A stretch of 64,000 bases of DNA, from NCBI GenBank assembly GCA_963422745.1, contig OY730477.1, positions 2,108,001 through 2,172,000 on the forward strand. The letters run 5' to 3'. Source of the stretch: G963422745 sp963422745. Lineage in GTDB: Bacteria > Actinomycetota > Acidimicrobiia > Acidimicrobiales > Aldehydirespiratoraceae. Shown here in pieces: positions 27,035 to 36,281 of the stretch (position 1 is the stretch's first letter; each line of letters begins with the position of its first letter). The notes under the pieces are model-generated. The model did not search any database. It was not told the origin of the DNA and saw only the letters and a list, made by a program, of their open reading frames with translations. The position numbers and the translations under genes are program-made.

Positions 27035-27064
27035 CGTGTTAGTGACCTTGATTCGGACCTAACA

Positions 27065-27166
27065 GGGTCCGACACTCAACGAACGCAATCCGACAGCCAC
27101 GTCCCATCTCTTCTTTGACGAGTTCCAATTGGGTCCGACACTCAACGAACGCAATCCGACAGCCAC
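27065..27166. repeat. Two identical 36-bp repeats separated by 30 bp
   Basis: GGGTCCGACACTCAACG... runs at 27065-27100 and again, unchanged, at 27131-27166; the 30-bp spacer 27101-27130 is unrelated. It lies between DUF501 and the MobA-like gene. Confidence 0.93.
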
Positions 27167-27182
27167 CGGACGCAACGATCAT

Positions 27183-27851
27183 CTAGCGAACCCTGCGGTT
27201 CGTTCGAAGCCATCGCTGAAGGTCCATCTCTGTGTCGATGTCAAAGGCGTTGCCGCCGGTTGCCGGTACCCTCACCACCCGGTCGGGACGAGCTCGAACC
27301 AACGATCGGGCACCTTCGTCGCCACTGACGGGGAGGCTCGCCCACACCGCAGCACCGAGGCGGGTAGGCGGGCGCAGGTCTCCGTCAAAGTCGGCCATGG
27401 CGATGTCGCTGTCGGTCTCGGCGAGGCTTCGCCAAGTGTCCGACGCCACTCCCGGGCTGTCACCTAGCCCAACCACAACTGCGGCATGCCCGCGCCAGTC
27501 GGCGTAGGCAACGGCCGTCACCAAGGACATGGACTGACCATTCTTCCAGTTTTCGTTGTAGAGGACCGTGACGTCATCAGGCATCGTATTGGCGATTCGT
27601 TCGTGCATGAATCCGGTCACCACGACCACCTCATCTAGGTCCGCATCACGCGCAGCGTCAACAGCGTGTCTCACCAGAGGCTTGCCAGCAATATTGACGA
27701 GGAGCTTGTGCCCCGAACCCGAAAATCGTGTACCGGCACCAGCCGCTAGCACAACCGCGGCGACGCTGGATCTTTTCCGGTAAATCGGGGATGCGTGAGC
27801 CTCGCCGGGAGCTTCAAGCGACAGTGGTGTGACGGGCCTGTCGGCAGTCAT
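27183..27851 (-). CDS. MobA/MocA-like nucleotidyltransferase
   Basis: A 222-residue nucleotidyltransferase of the molybdenum-cofactor type. The N-terminal VAAVVLAAGAGTRFSGSGHK is the nucleotide-binding loop with the conserved Lys, followed by GKPLVRHAVDAA, NGQSMSLVTAV and a Mg-binding-like VVVGLGDSPGV, where MocA proteins usually have GDQP or GDMP. In actinobacteria such proteins often serve xanthine- or CO-dehydrogenase-type cofactor maturation, but no such enzyme is in the window. The first 20-25 residues are variable, so the start might be internal. Confidence 0.88.
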   Translation of the reverse strand: MTADRPVTPLSLEAPGEAHASPIYRKRSSVAAVVLAAGAGTRFSGSGHKLLVNIAGKPLVRHAVDAARDADLDEVVVVTGFMHERIANTMPDDVTVLYNENWKNGQSMSLVTAVAYADWRGHAAVVVGLGDSPGVASDTWRSLAETDSDIAMADFDGDLRPPTRLGAAVWASLPVSGDEGARSLVRARPDRVVRVPATGGNAFDIDTEMDLQRWLRTNRRVR

Positions 27852-27912
27852 GTGATCCGCCGAATCATGCGATGGCCGACGCTACCGGATCGGATTGCCA
27901 TATCCACTCGGG

Positions 27913-28160
27913 CCGCGGCGTCACCAAAGCTGGGCCAACCACCTGAAGCCGAGCCGTTCCCGAATTACGATCCCCAAGAGACCGCGGCGTTACCAAAGTC
28001 AGACCGACAACCCGCAGCCGAGCCGTTCCCGAATTACGATCCCCAACAGGCCGCGGTCTAACCAAAGCTGGGCCAACAACCCGCAGCCGAGGCATTCCCA
28101 AATGACGACCCCCAACAATGCCGCGGTCTAACCAAAGCTGGGCCGACAACCCGCAGGCAA
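27913..28160. repeat. 69-70-bp tandem repeat, about 3.5 copies
   Basis: CCGCGG(C/T) followed by ACCAAAGCTGGGCC and later CGATCCCCAA recurs at 27913, 27982, 28051 and 28121, in the gap between the MobA-like gene and the DUF4389 gene. 28160-28339 holds no further pattern. Confidence 0.9.
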
Positions 28161-28339
28161 ATAATTTCTTGGGCTGCTTAGCACACGGATTTGCCAATGA
28201 AGCGGTGAAGGAGTACTTGACGTTGGTCGCCTGGTGAACAATGCTTGCCGTGACGCGTGCTCGCTGGCCATCGGTGACCAGACCGCAGCCCATCCGCGGT
28301 GAGACAAGCCGCAATCGGAACCTCTCAGGAGAGATGGCC

Positions 28340-28936
28340 ATGTATCAACACCATGATCTTGAACGCAACGAGATGTTCGTATTGGACAGTCCATACGCGG
28401 TGAAGAATTGGCGACCGCTGGTGCACCCGCTGCTGTGCATTCCGCATCTCATGATCATTTCTCTATTGCAGCAAGTGGTCAATCTGCTGATTCTCTTTAA
28501 CTGGCTGCACGTGTTGTTCGTCGGTAGACTCAACCCGGGTCTGTACGCATTTGTGGCGGGTTTCGAACGCTACCGAGTTCGCTCTGGTGCCTTTTTGTTT
28601 GGATTCAGCGAGAAGTACCCGCCGTTTGACTTCAACTTGTTCCCCGACGACAACGATGCATACCCTCCTGTACGGCTGAATCCACCTCACGTGCCTGAGC
28701 AGACCCCGAGGACTGCACTATTGAACTTGTTCTTGGCGATCCCGCACTATGTCGTGTACATACTGATCTCTATTAGTGCTATTGCCGTATTGATCATTGC
28801 GTGGTTCGCAGTGCTGTTCACTGGCAAATGGCCACAGGACATGCGCGACTTCATTGTGCGCGTGGTGCGCTACGGCTACCGGATCTGGGTGTACGTGATG
28901 ATGGTTGATACTCGCTACCCGAAATTCGGTATCTGA
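28340..28936 (+). CDS. DUF4389 membrane protein
   Basis: About 198 residues from the ATG at 28340, chosen because AGGAG lies eight bases upstream; an ATG at 28334 and an upstream start at 28241 are also in frame. Membrane segments are visible at about residues 22-47 (VHPLLCIPHLMIISLLQQVVNLLIL) and 132-159 (LAIPHYVVYILISISAIAVLIIAWF). LFTGKWPQDMRDF and RYGYRIWVYVMMVDTRYP are typical of DUF4389, found in tandem in actinobacteria. Its function is unknown. A hairpin follows the stop. Confidence 0.9.
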   Translation: MYQHHDLERNEMFVLDSPYAVKNWRPLVHPLLCIPHLMIISLLQQVVNLLILFNWLHVLFVGRLNPGLYAFVAGFERYRVRSGAFLFGFSEKYPPFDFNLFPDDNDAYPPVRLNPPHVPEQTPRTALLNLFLAIPHYVVYILISISAIAVLIIAWFAVLFTGKWPQDMRDFIVRVVRYGYRIWVYVMMVDTRYPKFGI

Positions 28937-28945
28937 GCGCTGGCC

Positions 28946-28966
28946 GACCGCTGCGACGTAGCGGTC
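28946..28966 (+). terminator. Hairpin after the DUF4389 gene
   Basis: GACCGCT and AGCGGTC form a perfect 7-bp stem around a 7-base loop ten bases after the stop. No clear T-run follows, so it could be a weak or Rho-assisted terminator. Confidence 0.45.
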
Positions 28967-29064
28967 AACATTGTTGAGCGGTCGGCATTGTTGTAACGCA
29001 AGGCTGTCACGCATTTGTTGTAAGCCAGATCTGTCACAGCCGCAGGGTGTCGCACTGCAATCGT

Positions 29065-29166
29065 GTCTGTGACACGCAGGTACCTCACAGTCGCCGGACC
29101 GGGCTACACCCGGTCGCAATGTCCAGGGATAAGCGTGACACGCAGGTACCTCTCAGTCGCCGGACC
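29065..29166. repeat. 36/30 repeat echoing the 3' end of the SDR gene
   Basis: TGACACGCAGGTACCTC(A/T)C... lies within 29065-29100 and again, 66 bp later, within 29131-29166, with an unrelated 30-bp spacer. The second copy contains the stop codon and last codons of the SDR gene ending at 29153. Confidence 0.9.
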
Positions 29167-29932
29167 AGGCGATTCCCCCGTCAACTCGAAGAATCGTTCC
29201 GGTCGTGTAGCTGGAAGCCTCCGACGCCAAATACAGGGCTGCGCCCAGTATCTCTGGTGGTTCACCGGCCCTCGCCAACGGAATGCGCTCGGCTGCTCGC
29301 TCGGCGAAGGCCTCCATGTCCCAGGCCTTGGAGATGTCGGTCAAGAACGGACCTGGCATGATCCCATTGACACGCACCAACGGAGCATAAGCCCGCGCCA
29401 ACGCACGGGTGAGCGTATTCAACGCGGATTTCGCCATTGCGTAAGGCACTTCCATACTGCTCGGCTGCACCGCTGCCGAACTAGAGACATTGACTATGCA
29501 GCCACCTCGCCCACTGCTAACCATGTGGTCGGCGACCAGGACCGAAAGCCGGAACGGTCCTTTCATGTTGACACCCGTCGTTGCGTCAAACAGTTTCTCA
29601 CTCACATCGGCCAGCGACTTGTAGGTAGGTGAACTGCCTGCGTTGTTGACCAACACATCGATTGCACCGAACCTGTTGAGCACATCACCGACGAACGGTT
29701 CGTGGTCGTCCCAACGTGCCACGTGCAGCCCCAACCCCAAGGCCGGTTGCCCAGTCTGTTCGGTTATTTCGGTTGCGAGCCTCTCACAGAACTCTACTTT
29801 TCTGCTGGCCACAACCACTGTCGCTCCGCGTCGCGCAAATGCCAGACACATCTGCTTTCCGAGCCCACGACTGCCTCCAGTGACCACCACTACCCGACCA
29901 GCGAGAGAAAAGAGATCGTCGGTATTGATCAT
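29153..29932 (-). CDS. Short-chain dehydrogenase/reductase
   Basis: A 259-residue classical SDR: VVVTGGSRGLGKQM (cofactor loop), VASRKVEF (an Arg after strand 2, suggesting NADPH), NNAGSSP, the active-site serine in VNVSSSAAV and the pair in YAMAK, ending RVDGGIAW. The sequence is close to gluconate 5-dehydrogenase or 3-oxoacyl-ACP reductase types, but the substrate is not identifiable. A large 22-bp repeat array lies just upstream, between it and the next SDR gene on the same strand. Confidence 0.92.
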   Translation of the reverse strand: MINTDDLFSLAGRVVVVTGGSRGLGKQMCLAFARRGATVVVASRKVEFCERLATEITEQTGQPALGLGLHVARWDDHEPFVGDVLNRFGAIDVLVNNAGSSPTYKSLADVSEKLFDATTGVNMKGPFRLSVLVADHMVSSGRGGCIVNVSSSAAVQPSSMEVPYAMAKSALNTLTRALARAYAPLVRVNGIMPGPFLTDISKAWDMEAFAERAAERIPLARAGEPPEILGAALYLASEASSYTTGTILRVDGGIAWSGD

Positions 29933-29952
29933 CGCTTCACCTTAGAGCCCAA

Positions 29953-30560
29953 AATGGTTCTTGGAGATTCCCAGGAGGGTTTCCGGGGAGAGTCCAAGAG
30001 GAGTTCTGGGAGAGTTTTATCAGGGTCTTGGAATAACCCCAACAGGTTCTGGGATAGTCCAACAGGGGTTCATAGGAGATTCCCAGAGGGTTCTTGGAAG
30101 AACCCCAACAGGTTCTGGGATAGTCCAACAGGGGTTCATAGGAGATTCCCAGAGGGTTCTTGGAAGAACCCCAACAGGGTTCTGGGAGAGTCCAACAGGG
30201 GTTCATAGGAGATTCCAACAGGGTTCTTGGAAGAGTCCAACAGGGGTTCATAGGAGATTCCAACAGGGGTTCATAGGAGATTCCCAGAGGGTTCTTGGAA
30301 GAACCCCAACAGGGTTCTGGGATAGTCCGACAGGGGTTCATAGGAGATTCCAACAGGGTTCTTGGAAGAGTCCAACAGGGTTCATAGGAGATTCCAACAG
30401 GGTTCTTGGAAGAGTCCAACAGGGTTCTGGGATAGTCCGACAGCGGTTCTTAGGAGATTCCCAGAGGGTTCTTGGGAGATTCCCTGAGGGTTCTGGGAAA
30501 GTCCAACAGGGTTCCTAGGAGAGTCCAAAAGGGTTCTGGGAGAGTCCTAGAGGGTTTTGG
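29953..30560. repeat. Array of about 26 units of 22 bp, partly organised in 66-bp triplets
   Basis: Three unit types alternate: GGTTCTGGGATAGTCCAACA, GGTTCATAGGAGATTCC and GGTTCTTGGAAGAACCCC. The last contains the inverted repeat GGTTCTT/AAGAACC. The array ends in the 3' end of the SDR gene at 30547 (AGGGTTTTGGG near the stop). Open frames across it on both strands are repeat artefacts. Confidence 0.92.
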
Positions 30561-31380
30561 GCCGGTTGACGAACCGCTGCTCTTCGGGACTGTAGAACCA
30601 GCCGCCGCCAGCAAGAGTGCCGCCGTCAACTGCGACATTGTGGCCGGTCACAAACGACGACAGATCCGACGCAAGGAACAACGCGACCCTGGCTTGGTCG
30701 ACCGGGCGGCCCAGCCGACCAACGGGCGCCCAGGACTCCCAGAGGTCCTGGTGATCTTCGTAGCCGGTGATGTAATCGACTTGCGGGGTCTGGGTGAGAT
30801 CAACGCCGACGCCGTTAACCCGAATGCCGTGGCGCCCGTATCCAGCGGCCAGCGAAGTGGTGAAATGAGCTGCCGCGGCTTTCATCGCCGCGTATACAGG
30901 CTCGCCGGGAAACCCACGCATACCTTCCACGGAGTGGATATTGACAATCGACCCGCCGCCACGATCCATCATCGCTGTTATGAACGCCCGTGTGACTGCG
31001 AACATGTGCCATAGATTCACCCGGTACATGGCGTCCCAAGATTCCGGTCCCGAATCGTGAAACCGAACCAGCGGCCGATAGTCGCCGACGTTGTTGACCA
31101 ACACATCGATACCGCCATGGCGGGCGAGCACCCCCGACGCCAACGTCGAGACCCCTTCGGAGGTCCGAACGTCAACAACGTTTGTGCCGATCGCCTCGGA
31201 GACCGCTTTTGCACGTTCTTCGTTGATTTCGGCGATCTCAACAACAGCACCATGTTCAGCAAAGAGTTCGGCCACCGCCCGCCCGATTCCAGCGCCGCCG
31301 CCAGTGATCACCGCCACCTTGCCCTCCAGCAGACGGTTCCAGTCCCGTATCGGTGGCACTGCGGACCGATCAGAAGTCAT
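30547..31380 (-). CDS. Short-chain dehydrogenase/reductase
   Basis: A 277-residue SDR: VAVITGGGAGIGRAVAELF, EIAEINEE (acidic residue after strand 2, NAD type), VNNVGDYRP in place of NNAG, the serine region VNIHSVEGM and YAAMK with the catalytic Tyr and Lys. The C-terminus VAVDGGTLAGGGWFYSPEEQRFV is longer than usual and is characteristic of actinobacterial mycofactocin-era SDRs, though no mycofactocin genes are here. A 639-bp divergent gap with a 90-bp repeat separates it from the flavoprotein gene. Confidence 0.92.
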   Translation of the reverse strand: MTSDRSAVPPIRDWNRLLEGKVAVITGGGAGIGRAVAELFAEHGAVVEIAEINEERAKAVSEAIGTNVVDVRTSEGVSTLASGVLARHGGIDVLVNNVGDYRPLVRFHDSGPESWDAMYRVNLWHMFAVTRAFITAMMDRGGGSIVNIHSVEGMRGFPGEPVYAAMKAAAAHFTTSLAAGYGRHGIRVNGVGVDLTQTPQVDYITGYEDHQDLWESWAPVGRLGRPVDQARVALFLASDLSSFVTGHNVAVDGGTLAGGGWFYSPEEQRFVNRPKTL

Positions 31381-31500
31381 GATCTCAACGCTGCGTACCT
31401 AGCCATCAGCGCGCCACAATACAGTGATCCACAGCACAACATGGGCGAAGCACAGCACCAGAGACAGCGGCTGTTGGACCACATCCGCTGCACACCCTGC

Positions 31501-31962
31501 AGACCTGCGTTAGTACCCGAGAGCCACACTGCGAGGGCTCGGCCCGGCGACAATGCCAGGATCACCCTCCGAAGAGTTTGGCTGTTACGCAGACCTGCGT
31601 TAGTACCCGAGAGCCACACTGCGAGGGCTCGGCCCGGCGACAATGCCAGGATCACCCTCCGAAGAGTTTGGCTGTTACCGAGGCCTGCGTTGGTACCCAA
31701 GAGCCACACAGCGAGGGCTCGGCTCGCCGACAATGCCAGGATCACCCTCCGAAGAGTTTGGCTGTTACCGAGGCCTGCGTTGGTACCCAAGAGCCACACT
31801 GCGAGGGCTCGGCCCGGCGACAATGCCAGGATCACCCTCCGAAGAGTTTGGCTGTTACGCAGACCTGCGTTAGTACCCGAGAGCCACACTGCGAGGGCTC
31901 GGCCCGGCGACAATGCCAGGATCACCCTCCAAAGAGTTTGGCTGTTACGCAGACCTGCGTTA
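31501..31962. repeat. 90-bp tandem repeat, five copies plus a partial
   Basis: AG(A/G)CCTGCGTT(A/G)GTACCC starts units at 31501, 31591, 31681, 31771 and 31861, and a partial at 31951; the period is exactly 90. Units differ at only a few positions. Because 90 is a multiple of three, long frames stay open on both strands (30-residue periodic translations), but no start signal or family supports them. 31381-31500 and 31963-32019 show nothing else. Confidence 0.95.
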
Positions 31963-32019
31963 CGGTTTGTTGCCATGCCCGTGCTGGCTGCGCAGCCGCA
32001 TCAATGAGCCCGCCCAAGC

Positions 32020-32949
32020 GTGACTCGCACCATGCGTGACTCGCAAAAGAGTTGGCCGCAGAACGGTCGGCCGCAGCTTCGGGTTGCAACGGTGCTGGGT
32101 AAAGAGCTGCTCACCCCCAAAATGGTGCGGGTGCATCTTGATGGTGCCATTGCCGGATTCGATCGCCTAGTTGATTCCAGTCGGGCCGGCACTTCCCGGG
32201 CCGACACTTCCGCAACGGACTCTGCGCGGCTGTGTGGATTCACCCCGATTGAGGCCACCGAGGCTTACCTGAAGTGCTTGTTCGTACCGCCTGGCGCGCC
32301 CTACACGGTGCCCACCGAAGAGAACCTCCAAGGATGCCCGCCGGAGTTCCGTCCCAAGTCACGTCGTCTCACGGTACGGGCTTGGAACCGGGAACACCAT
32401 ATTCTTTCGCTGGATGTGGTAACCCATGGCGACTCGGGATATGCAGGTCGCTGGGCGAAACGGGTCAAGCCGGGCGAGGTGTTGTACTTCCAGGGGCCCA
32501 GTGGCAAGTACCGGCCTGACCCAGCAGCTGACTGGTACCTGTACGCCGGTGACGAGACGGCGCTGCCAGCCATTTCGGCGTCGCTGGAGGTGCTCGAGTC
32601 CGGAAGTAGGGCTGTGGTGATGGTCGTTATTGATTCCCCCGGCCATGAAATAGAACCAGAAAGCCAAGCCAACGTCGAGATGTACTGGCTGTACCGCAAC
32701 CAGTCGAGCCGGCCCGAATTCTTGCTCAGCGAAGCCGTCGCAGCCCTTGAGTGGAGGCCGGGTCGCGTTGACGTGTTCGTCCACGGCGAAGCCGCAGAGG
32801 TCCGTGCAACAAGGCGAGTTCTGATCGCTGATCGTGGTGTTGATCGCGCTACGGCTTCGATATCGCCGTACTGGCGGCGAAACCACGATGACGAGGCTTG
32901 GCGAGCGGTAAAGCGGCAGTGGCTCGCCGAGCAGGACGACGACTTCTAG
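32020..32949 (+). CDS. Siderophore-interacting protein (ViuB/SIP family FAD ferric reductase)
   Basis: A 309-residue flavoprotein. RVATVLGKELLTPKMVRVHL opens the FAD domain, SRRLTVRAWN is in the place of the RTYTVR FAD motif, and HGDSGYAGRWAKRVKPGE, GPSGKY, YLYAGDETALPAI and VFVHGEAAEVR mark the SIP NAD(P)H domain. The C-terminus SISPYWRRNHDDEAW is typical. It should reduce ferric siderophores in the cytoplasm. About 35 residues between G(A)IAGF and ESAR-like TDSARLCGF (50-70) are Ser/Ala-rich and unlike the family. GTG at 32020 or ATG at 32032 could be the start; both sit in a short duplication (GCGTGACTCGCA). Confidence 0.9.
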   Translation: MTRTMRDSQKSWPQNGRPQLRVATVLGKELLTPKMVRVHLDGAIAGFDRLVDSSRAGTSRADTSATDSARLCGFTPIEATEAYLKCLFVPPGAPYTVPTEENLQGCPPEFRPKSRRLTVRAWNREHHILSLDVVTHGDSGYAGRWAKRVKPGEVLYFQGPSGKYRPDPAADWYLYAGDETALPAISASLEVLESGSRAVVMVVIDSPGHEIEPESQANVEMYWLYRNQSSRPEFLLSEAVAALEWRPGRVDVFVHGEAAEVRATRRVLIADRGVDRATASISPYWRRNHDDEAWRAVKRQWLAEQDDDF

Positions 32950-32960
32950 CGATCAAGTCT

Positions 32961-35900
32961 TCAGGCGATCAGGCCGGAGCGGGTGTCCGCGGCGAGGAGC
33001 CGGTCACGGTCCTCTGCGGAAAGGATGCTGATCTGCGAACCCGTAACGTCGTCACGGGTGACGTGCATCACCCGGTCGACGTACTCGGCAACCGAACGCA
33101 GATGCGAGATCAGGCCGACCATCTTCCCACCGCCAGCGACCTTGCAGAGCGTGGCCAAGGCCGTGTCCAAGGCGTTGGCGTCCAAGGATCCGAAGCCCTC
33201 GTCAATGAACACCGCATCAAGACGACCCCCACCACGCGAGGCGATCTCCACCAGCGCAAGGGCCAACGCCAGCGACGCCTGAAAACGCTCGCCTCCCGAC
33301 AACGCCTGAGGTGCTCGGATCTCCCCCGACGAAATGCTCTTGACTCCGAAATCGGCAACGAATCCGAACCGGTTGTCGGAGATGGTTCGCAGCCGTCGCG
33401 AGGCTTCGGCCAGCAGCTCCGCCTCTCGCAGATCAAGCAGGTGATCAACGAACTGGTTGTTGGCCAACGCTGCAGTCAGCACGACCAGGTTGTCGTGATA
33501 GGGCTCGACGACCTCAAGGACCCTATCGACCCCAGCAGCCGCGTCGGCCTTCTCAACAGCGGCGGCCACATCCATCTTTGCTCGCCGGAGTGCGCTTTGG
33601 GCTTCTCCGTGTGCAGTCAGCAACGAGTCCACATCGCCGTACCCGACGGCTGCCAAGGCATCGGCGATTAGCGTCTTTGATGACGACACAACGCCAGCGG
33701 CTACAGCGGACACTGCCTCTGCGGCGACCGTCACTGCTTGGGTAGCGGCAAGCGTCGCGGTAACCGTCAACACGATCGCACCCAGGTCGGGGGATTCGTA
33801 GGGAGTTTCGTAGGGATGGACGCCGCCGGGTTCACCGTCTCCGGCCGCCAGGGTCGCCCCCCGTTCGAGAGTTTCGTAAGGGGTTTCGTCGCCATCACCC
33901 CGAGAACCGGCCGCCAGGGTCGCCCCCCGTTCGAGGGTTTCGTAAGGGGTTTCGTCGCCATCACCCCGAGAACCAGCCGCCACTATCGCCCCCCGTTCGA
34001 GGGTTTCGTAAGGGGTTTCGTCTCGAGCGTGCGTGGCGGCGAGTTCGCTGCGTTGAATCAACGTGTCGAAGACGGACAAGACACGGTTGGCTTCGTCGCT
34101 GCTGGATTGATCGTCGGCGGCAACGAGGGCGTCGCGCACGGCGGCTTCGGTTGCACATATTCGACCGGCTTCGGCAACCTCACGCACACGTGCCGCGTAG
34201 ACATCAACGTCGGATATCACTTTGCGCGTAGCACCATCGACCTTTTGGGCTTTGTCCGCTCGAACCCGCGCCACAACCGCGTCAGCCTGCCGTATGCGTT
34301 CTTCGGCCTCGCTGCGCTCGATCTCAAGAACATCCAGCATTTCAACGGCCGCGGCGCAGCGATCGCGAAGACCGGCCAACAGATTCGCATTGAGCGGACC
34401 GGCGATCTGCCAACCGCCGGGCAATGCCCTCATTATCTCGTTGTGGTCTTCGAGCCGGGCTCTGCGGTCATTGAGGGCACGTTTGGCGGTCTTTACCTGT
34501 TCGCTATGGCGTACCACCGCTTCGCGGATGTCTCCTTGTGCTGTCGACAGCGCCCAACGAGCATCACGTTCGGCTCGCTCGGCTTGCTGCAGTGCCTCAT
34601 CTGCATTTGCCGCTGCGGTGCCGATAGCAGCGATGCCTTCCTCAATGTGGTCCGGGTCGATACCCGCCTCAACTACTCGGGATCGAAGCTCGACAACGTG
34701 GTTGGCCGTCGCCCGTGAGGCTTCGGTCGCTGCACGCACAATCTCCGATGCGCGTGCGTTTTCGGTGTTGGCGGTATCGGCCACGATCCGTGCCTGCTTC
34801 AAAGCGGCTTCGGCCTCTGTCAGCAAGCGGTTGGCCCGCCCGAGGTTCGGCGCTTGTTGTGGCTCGAACCCGCCTGGCAGGACACGCCCGCATACCGGGC
34901 AGTCGTCGCCGGGTGCGTGACCTTGGGCCACTGTTGCCACGGCGTTGTCGTGACGGACTTGTTCGTGTGTTGTTCGGGCTGCACGAAGTTCGCTTTCGGC
35001 TTCAAGTAACGCCACCGCGGCGGACAACGCTTCTCGGTTGGCATCATCGGCTCGCGCCGCGGCTGTATCGGTTCGTTTGTTTGCTTGTGCATGTGCAGCG
35101 TGGGCTTCGTTGAGGTCTTTGATCAACCCGCGGGCTGTCCGCAGGCGGTCACGAATCGATTCTCGGTCCTGTCGAGCGGTCTCAGAAGCGTCTTCGGCCG
35201 CGTTCAGCTCGTCTATGATCTCAGCAGGAACCTCGGTTGGGGGCGGCCAGGTTTCGAGTTCGGTCAGCTCCCCGCGGGCTGTTTCGAGACGCCGAAGGTC
35301 CGCCGGGAAGCTCTCGGCGGAGTCGGTGAGACGGGCATGGGCGACTGTGAGGAGGTCACGCGAACTGAACCCATCAAGGGCCACTGCTCTGCTCCGGTCG
35401 ATATCTGAGATGTCGAGAGCAGCTTGTTGTTTGTCAACGGTGGCCTGATTGAACTCCGCTCGGAGCCGGTCGTAGAGTTCCTTGCAAGCCTCAAGATCCT
35501 CGACCGGGTTGCCGTCGAGCGGGCGCACCGCTGCTCTGGCTCGTTCGAGTGTGTCAAGCAGCGGCTGTACGCGCTTTGAGATACGACGGGGATCGGTAAT
35601 GACGTCTAAGGCACCGCTGAGTTGTTGATGACGGGTGTCGGCGGCTTCGAGGTTTGCGCGGGCGCTGGCCAATTCCCGATCCGGGTCGTCGGGGAGGTTG
35701 GCTCGCCGTTCGACGTAGACGGCGCGTGTTTGCCTGATCTCGTCGCGCAAGGCGGCCGTCACCGTTCGGGTCCGGTCAATGTCCTCAAGCCCGAGAACGG
35801 ACTTGAGGATCTCGTTGCGCTCGCTTTCCGTTGAGCCCAGGAGTTCGTCGAACCGCCCTTGGGGCATCACAACTGCACGGGTGAACTGGTCACGATTCAA

Positions 35901-36281
35901 GCCGATTAATTCCTCGACCTGCTTCGTCACCTCGCGGGCGCCGTTGACCATGGGCACGTGGTTGAAGACGGACTGAAGTTTGTCCACCGGTGAAGCACCG
36001 GAACGACGTCGAGCCCGTGTGACCTTCCACGCATGACCATCGGCATCAAAGGTGAACTCCACGCGCAATAGCCCCTCACCGTCGGCGATGAGATCGATAA
36101 GGTTGCCCCCGCCCGACCATGTCTGGCGCGCGTACAGCGCGAGACACATGGCCTCAATGATCGTTGATTTTCCAGCACCGGTGTCACCGATCACGGCGAA
36201 CAGGTCGAAGTCGTTGAAGTCGATTTCCGCGGATCGACGGTAGGACCGCAGACCCGAGAACTTCAACATCCGCGGCCTCAT
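32961..36281 (-). CDS. sbcC: SbcC, Rad50-like ATPase subunit of the SbcCD nuclease
   Basis: From ATG 36281 (overlapping the sbcD stop) the product is 1106 residues. MLKFSGLRSYR and Walker A GDTGAGKST lie at the front, long coiled coils follow, the zinc hook CPVC occurs at about residue 460, and the C-terminus has ALSGGERFQASLALAL, AVFIDEGFGSLD and GLISHLRSVAE (signature, Walker B and H-loop). With SbcD it opens hairpins and trims DNA ends. In the C-terminal coiled coil, at about residues 755-827, lie four 22-residue units of the type ETPYETLERGA, from a 66-bp repeat. It is last in a block with NurA-, HerA- and SbcD-type genes. Confidence 0.94.
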   Translation of the reverse strand: MRPRMLKFSGLRSYRRSAEIDFNDFDLFAVIGDTGAGKSTIIEAMCLALYARQTWSGGGNLIDLIADGEGLLRVEFTFDADGHAWKVTRARRRSGASPVDKLQSVFNHVPMVNGAREVTKQVEELIGLNRDQFTRAVVMPQGRFDELLGSTESERNEILKSVLGLEDIDRTRTVTAALRDEIRQTRAVYVERRANLPDDPDRELASARANLEAADTRHQQLSGALDVITDPRRISKRVQPLLDTLERARAAVRPLDGNPVEDLEACKELYDRLRAEFNQATVDKQQAALDISDIDRSRAVALDGFSSRDLLTVAHARLTDSAESFPADLRRLETARGELTELETWPPPTEVPAEIIDELNAAEDASETARQDRESIRDRLRTARGLIKDLNEAHAAHAQANKRTDTAAARADDANREALSAAVALLEAESELRAARTTHEQVRHDNAVATVAQGHAPGDDCPVCGRVLPGGFEPQQAPNLGRANRLLTEAEAALKQARIVADTANTENARASEIVRAATEASRATANHVVELRSRVVEAGIDPDHIEEGIAAIGTAAANADEALQQAERAERDARWALSTAQGDIREAVVRHSEQVKTAKRALNDRRARLEDHNEIMRALPGGWQIAGPLNANLLAGLRDRCAAAVEMLDVLEIERSEAEERIRQADAVVARVRADKAQKVDGATRKVISDVDVYAARVREVAEAGRICATEAAVRDALVAADDQSSSDEANRVLSVFDTLIQRSELAATHARDETPYETLERGAIVAAGSRGDGDETPYETLERGATLAAGSRGDGDETPYETLERGATLAAGDGEPGGVHPYETPYESPDLGAIVLTVTATLAATQAVTVAAEAVSAVAAGVVSSSKTLIADALAAVGYGDVDSLLTAHGEAQSALRRAKMDVAAAVEKADAAAGVDRVLEVVEPYHDNLVVLTAALANNQFVDHLLDLREAELLAEASRRLRTISDNRFGFVADFGVKSISSGEIRAPQALSGGERFQASLALALALVEIASRGGGRLDAVFIDEGFGSLDANALDTALATLCKVAGGGKMVGLISHLRSVAEYVDRVMHVTRDDVTGSQISILSAEDRDRLLAADTRSGLIA
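33801..34020 (-). repeat. 66-bp in-frame tandem repeat inside sbcC
   Basis: GAGTTTCGTA(A)GGG with flanks recurs at 33801, 33867, 33933 and 33999, exactly 66 bp apart, coding for 22-residue units. The first unit is the most divergent. Confidence 0.92.

Noticed and set aside
29937..30518. Open frames of 160-185 aa over the 22-bp array
   Set aside because: Pure repeat translation, both strands open, no start signal.
31057..32007. Long open frames over the 90-bp repeat on both strands (up to 316 aa)
   Set aside because: They exist because the period is a multiple of three; translations are 30-residue periodic with no start signal or family.
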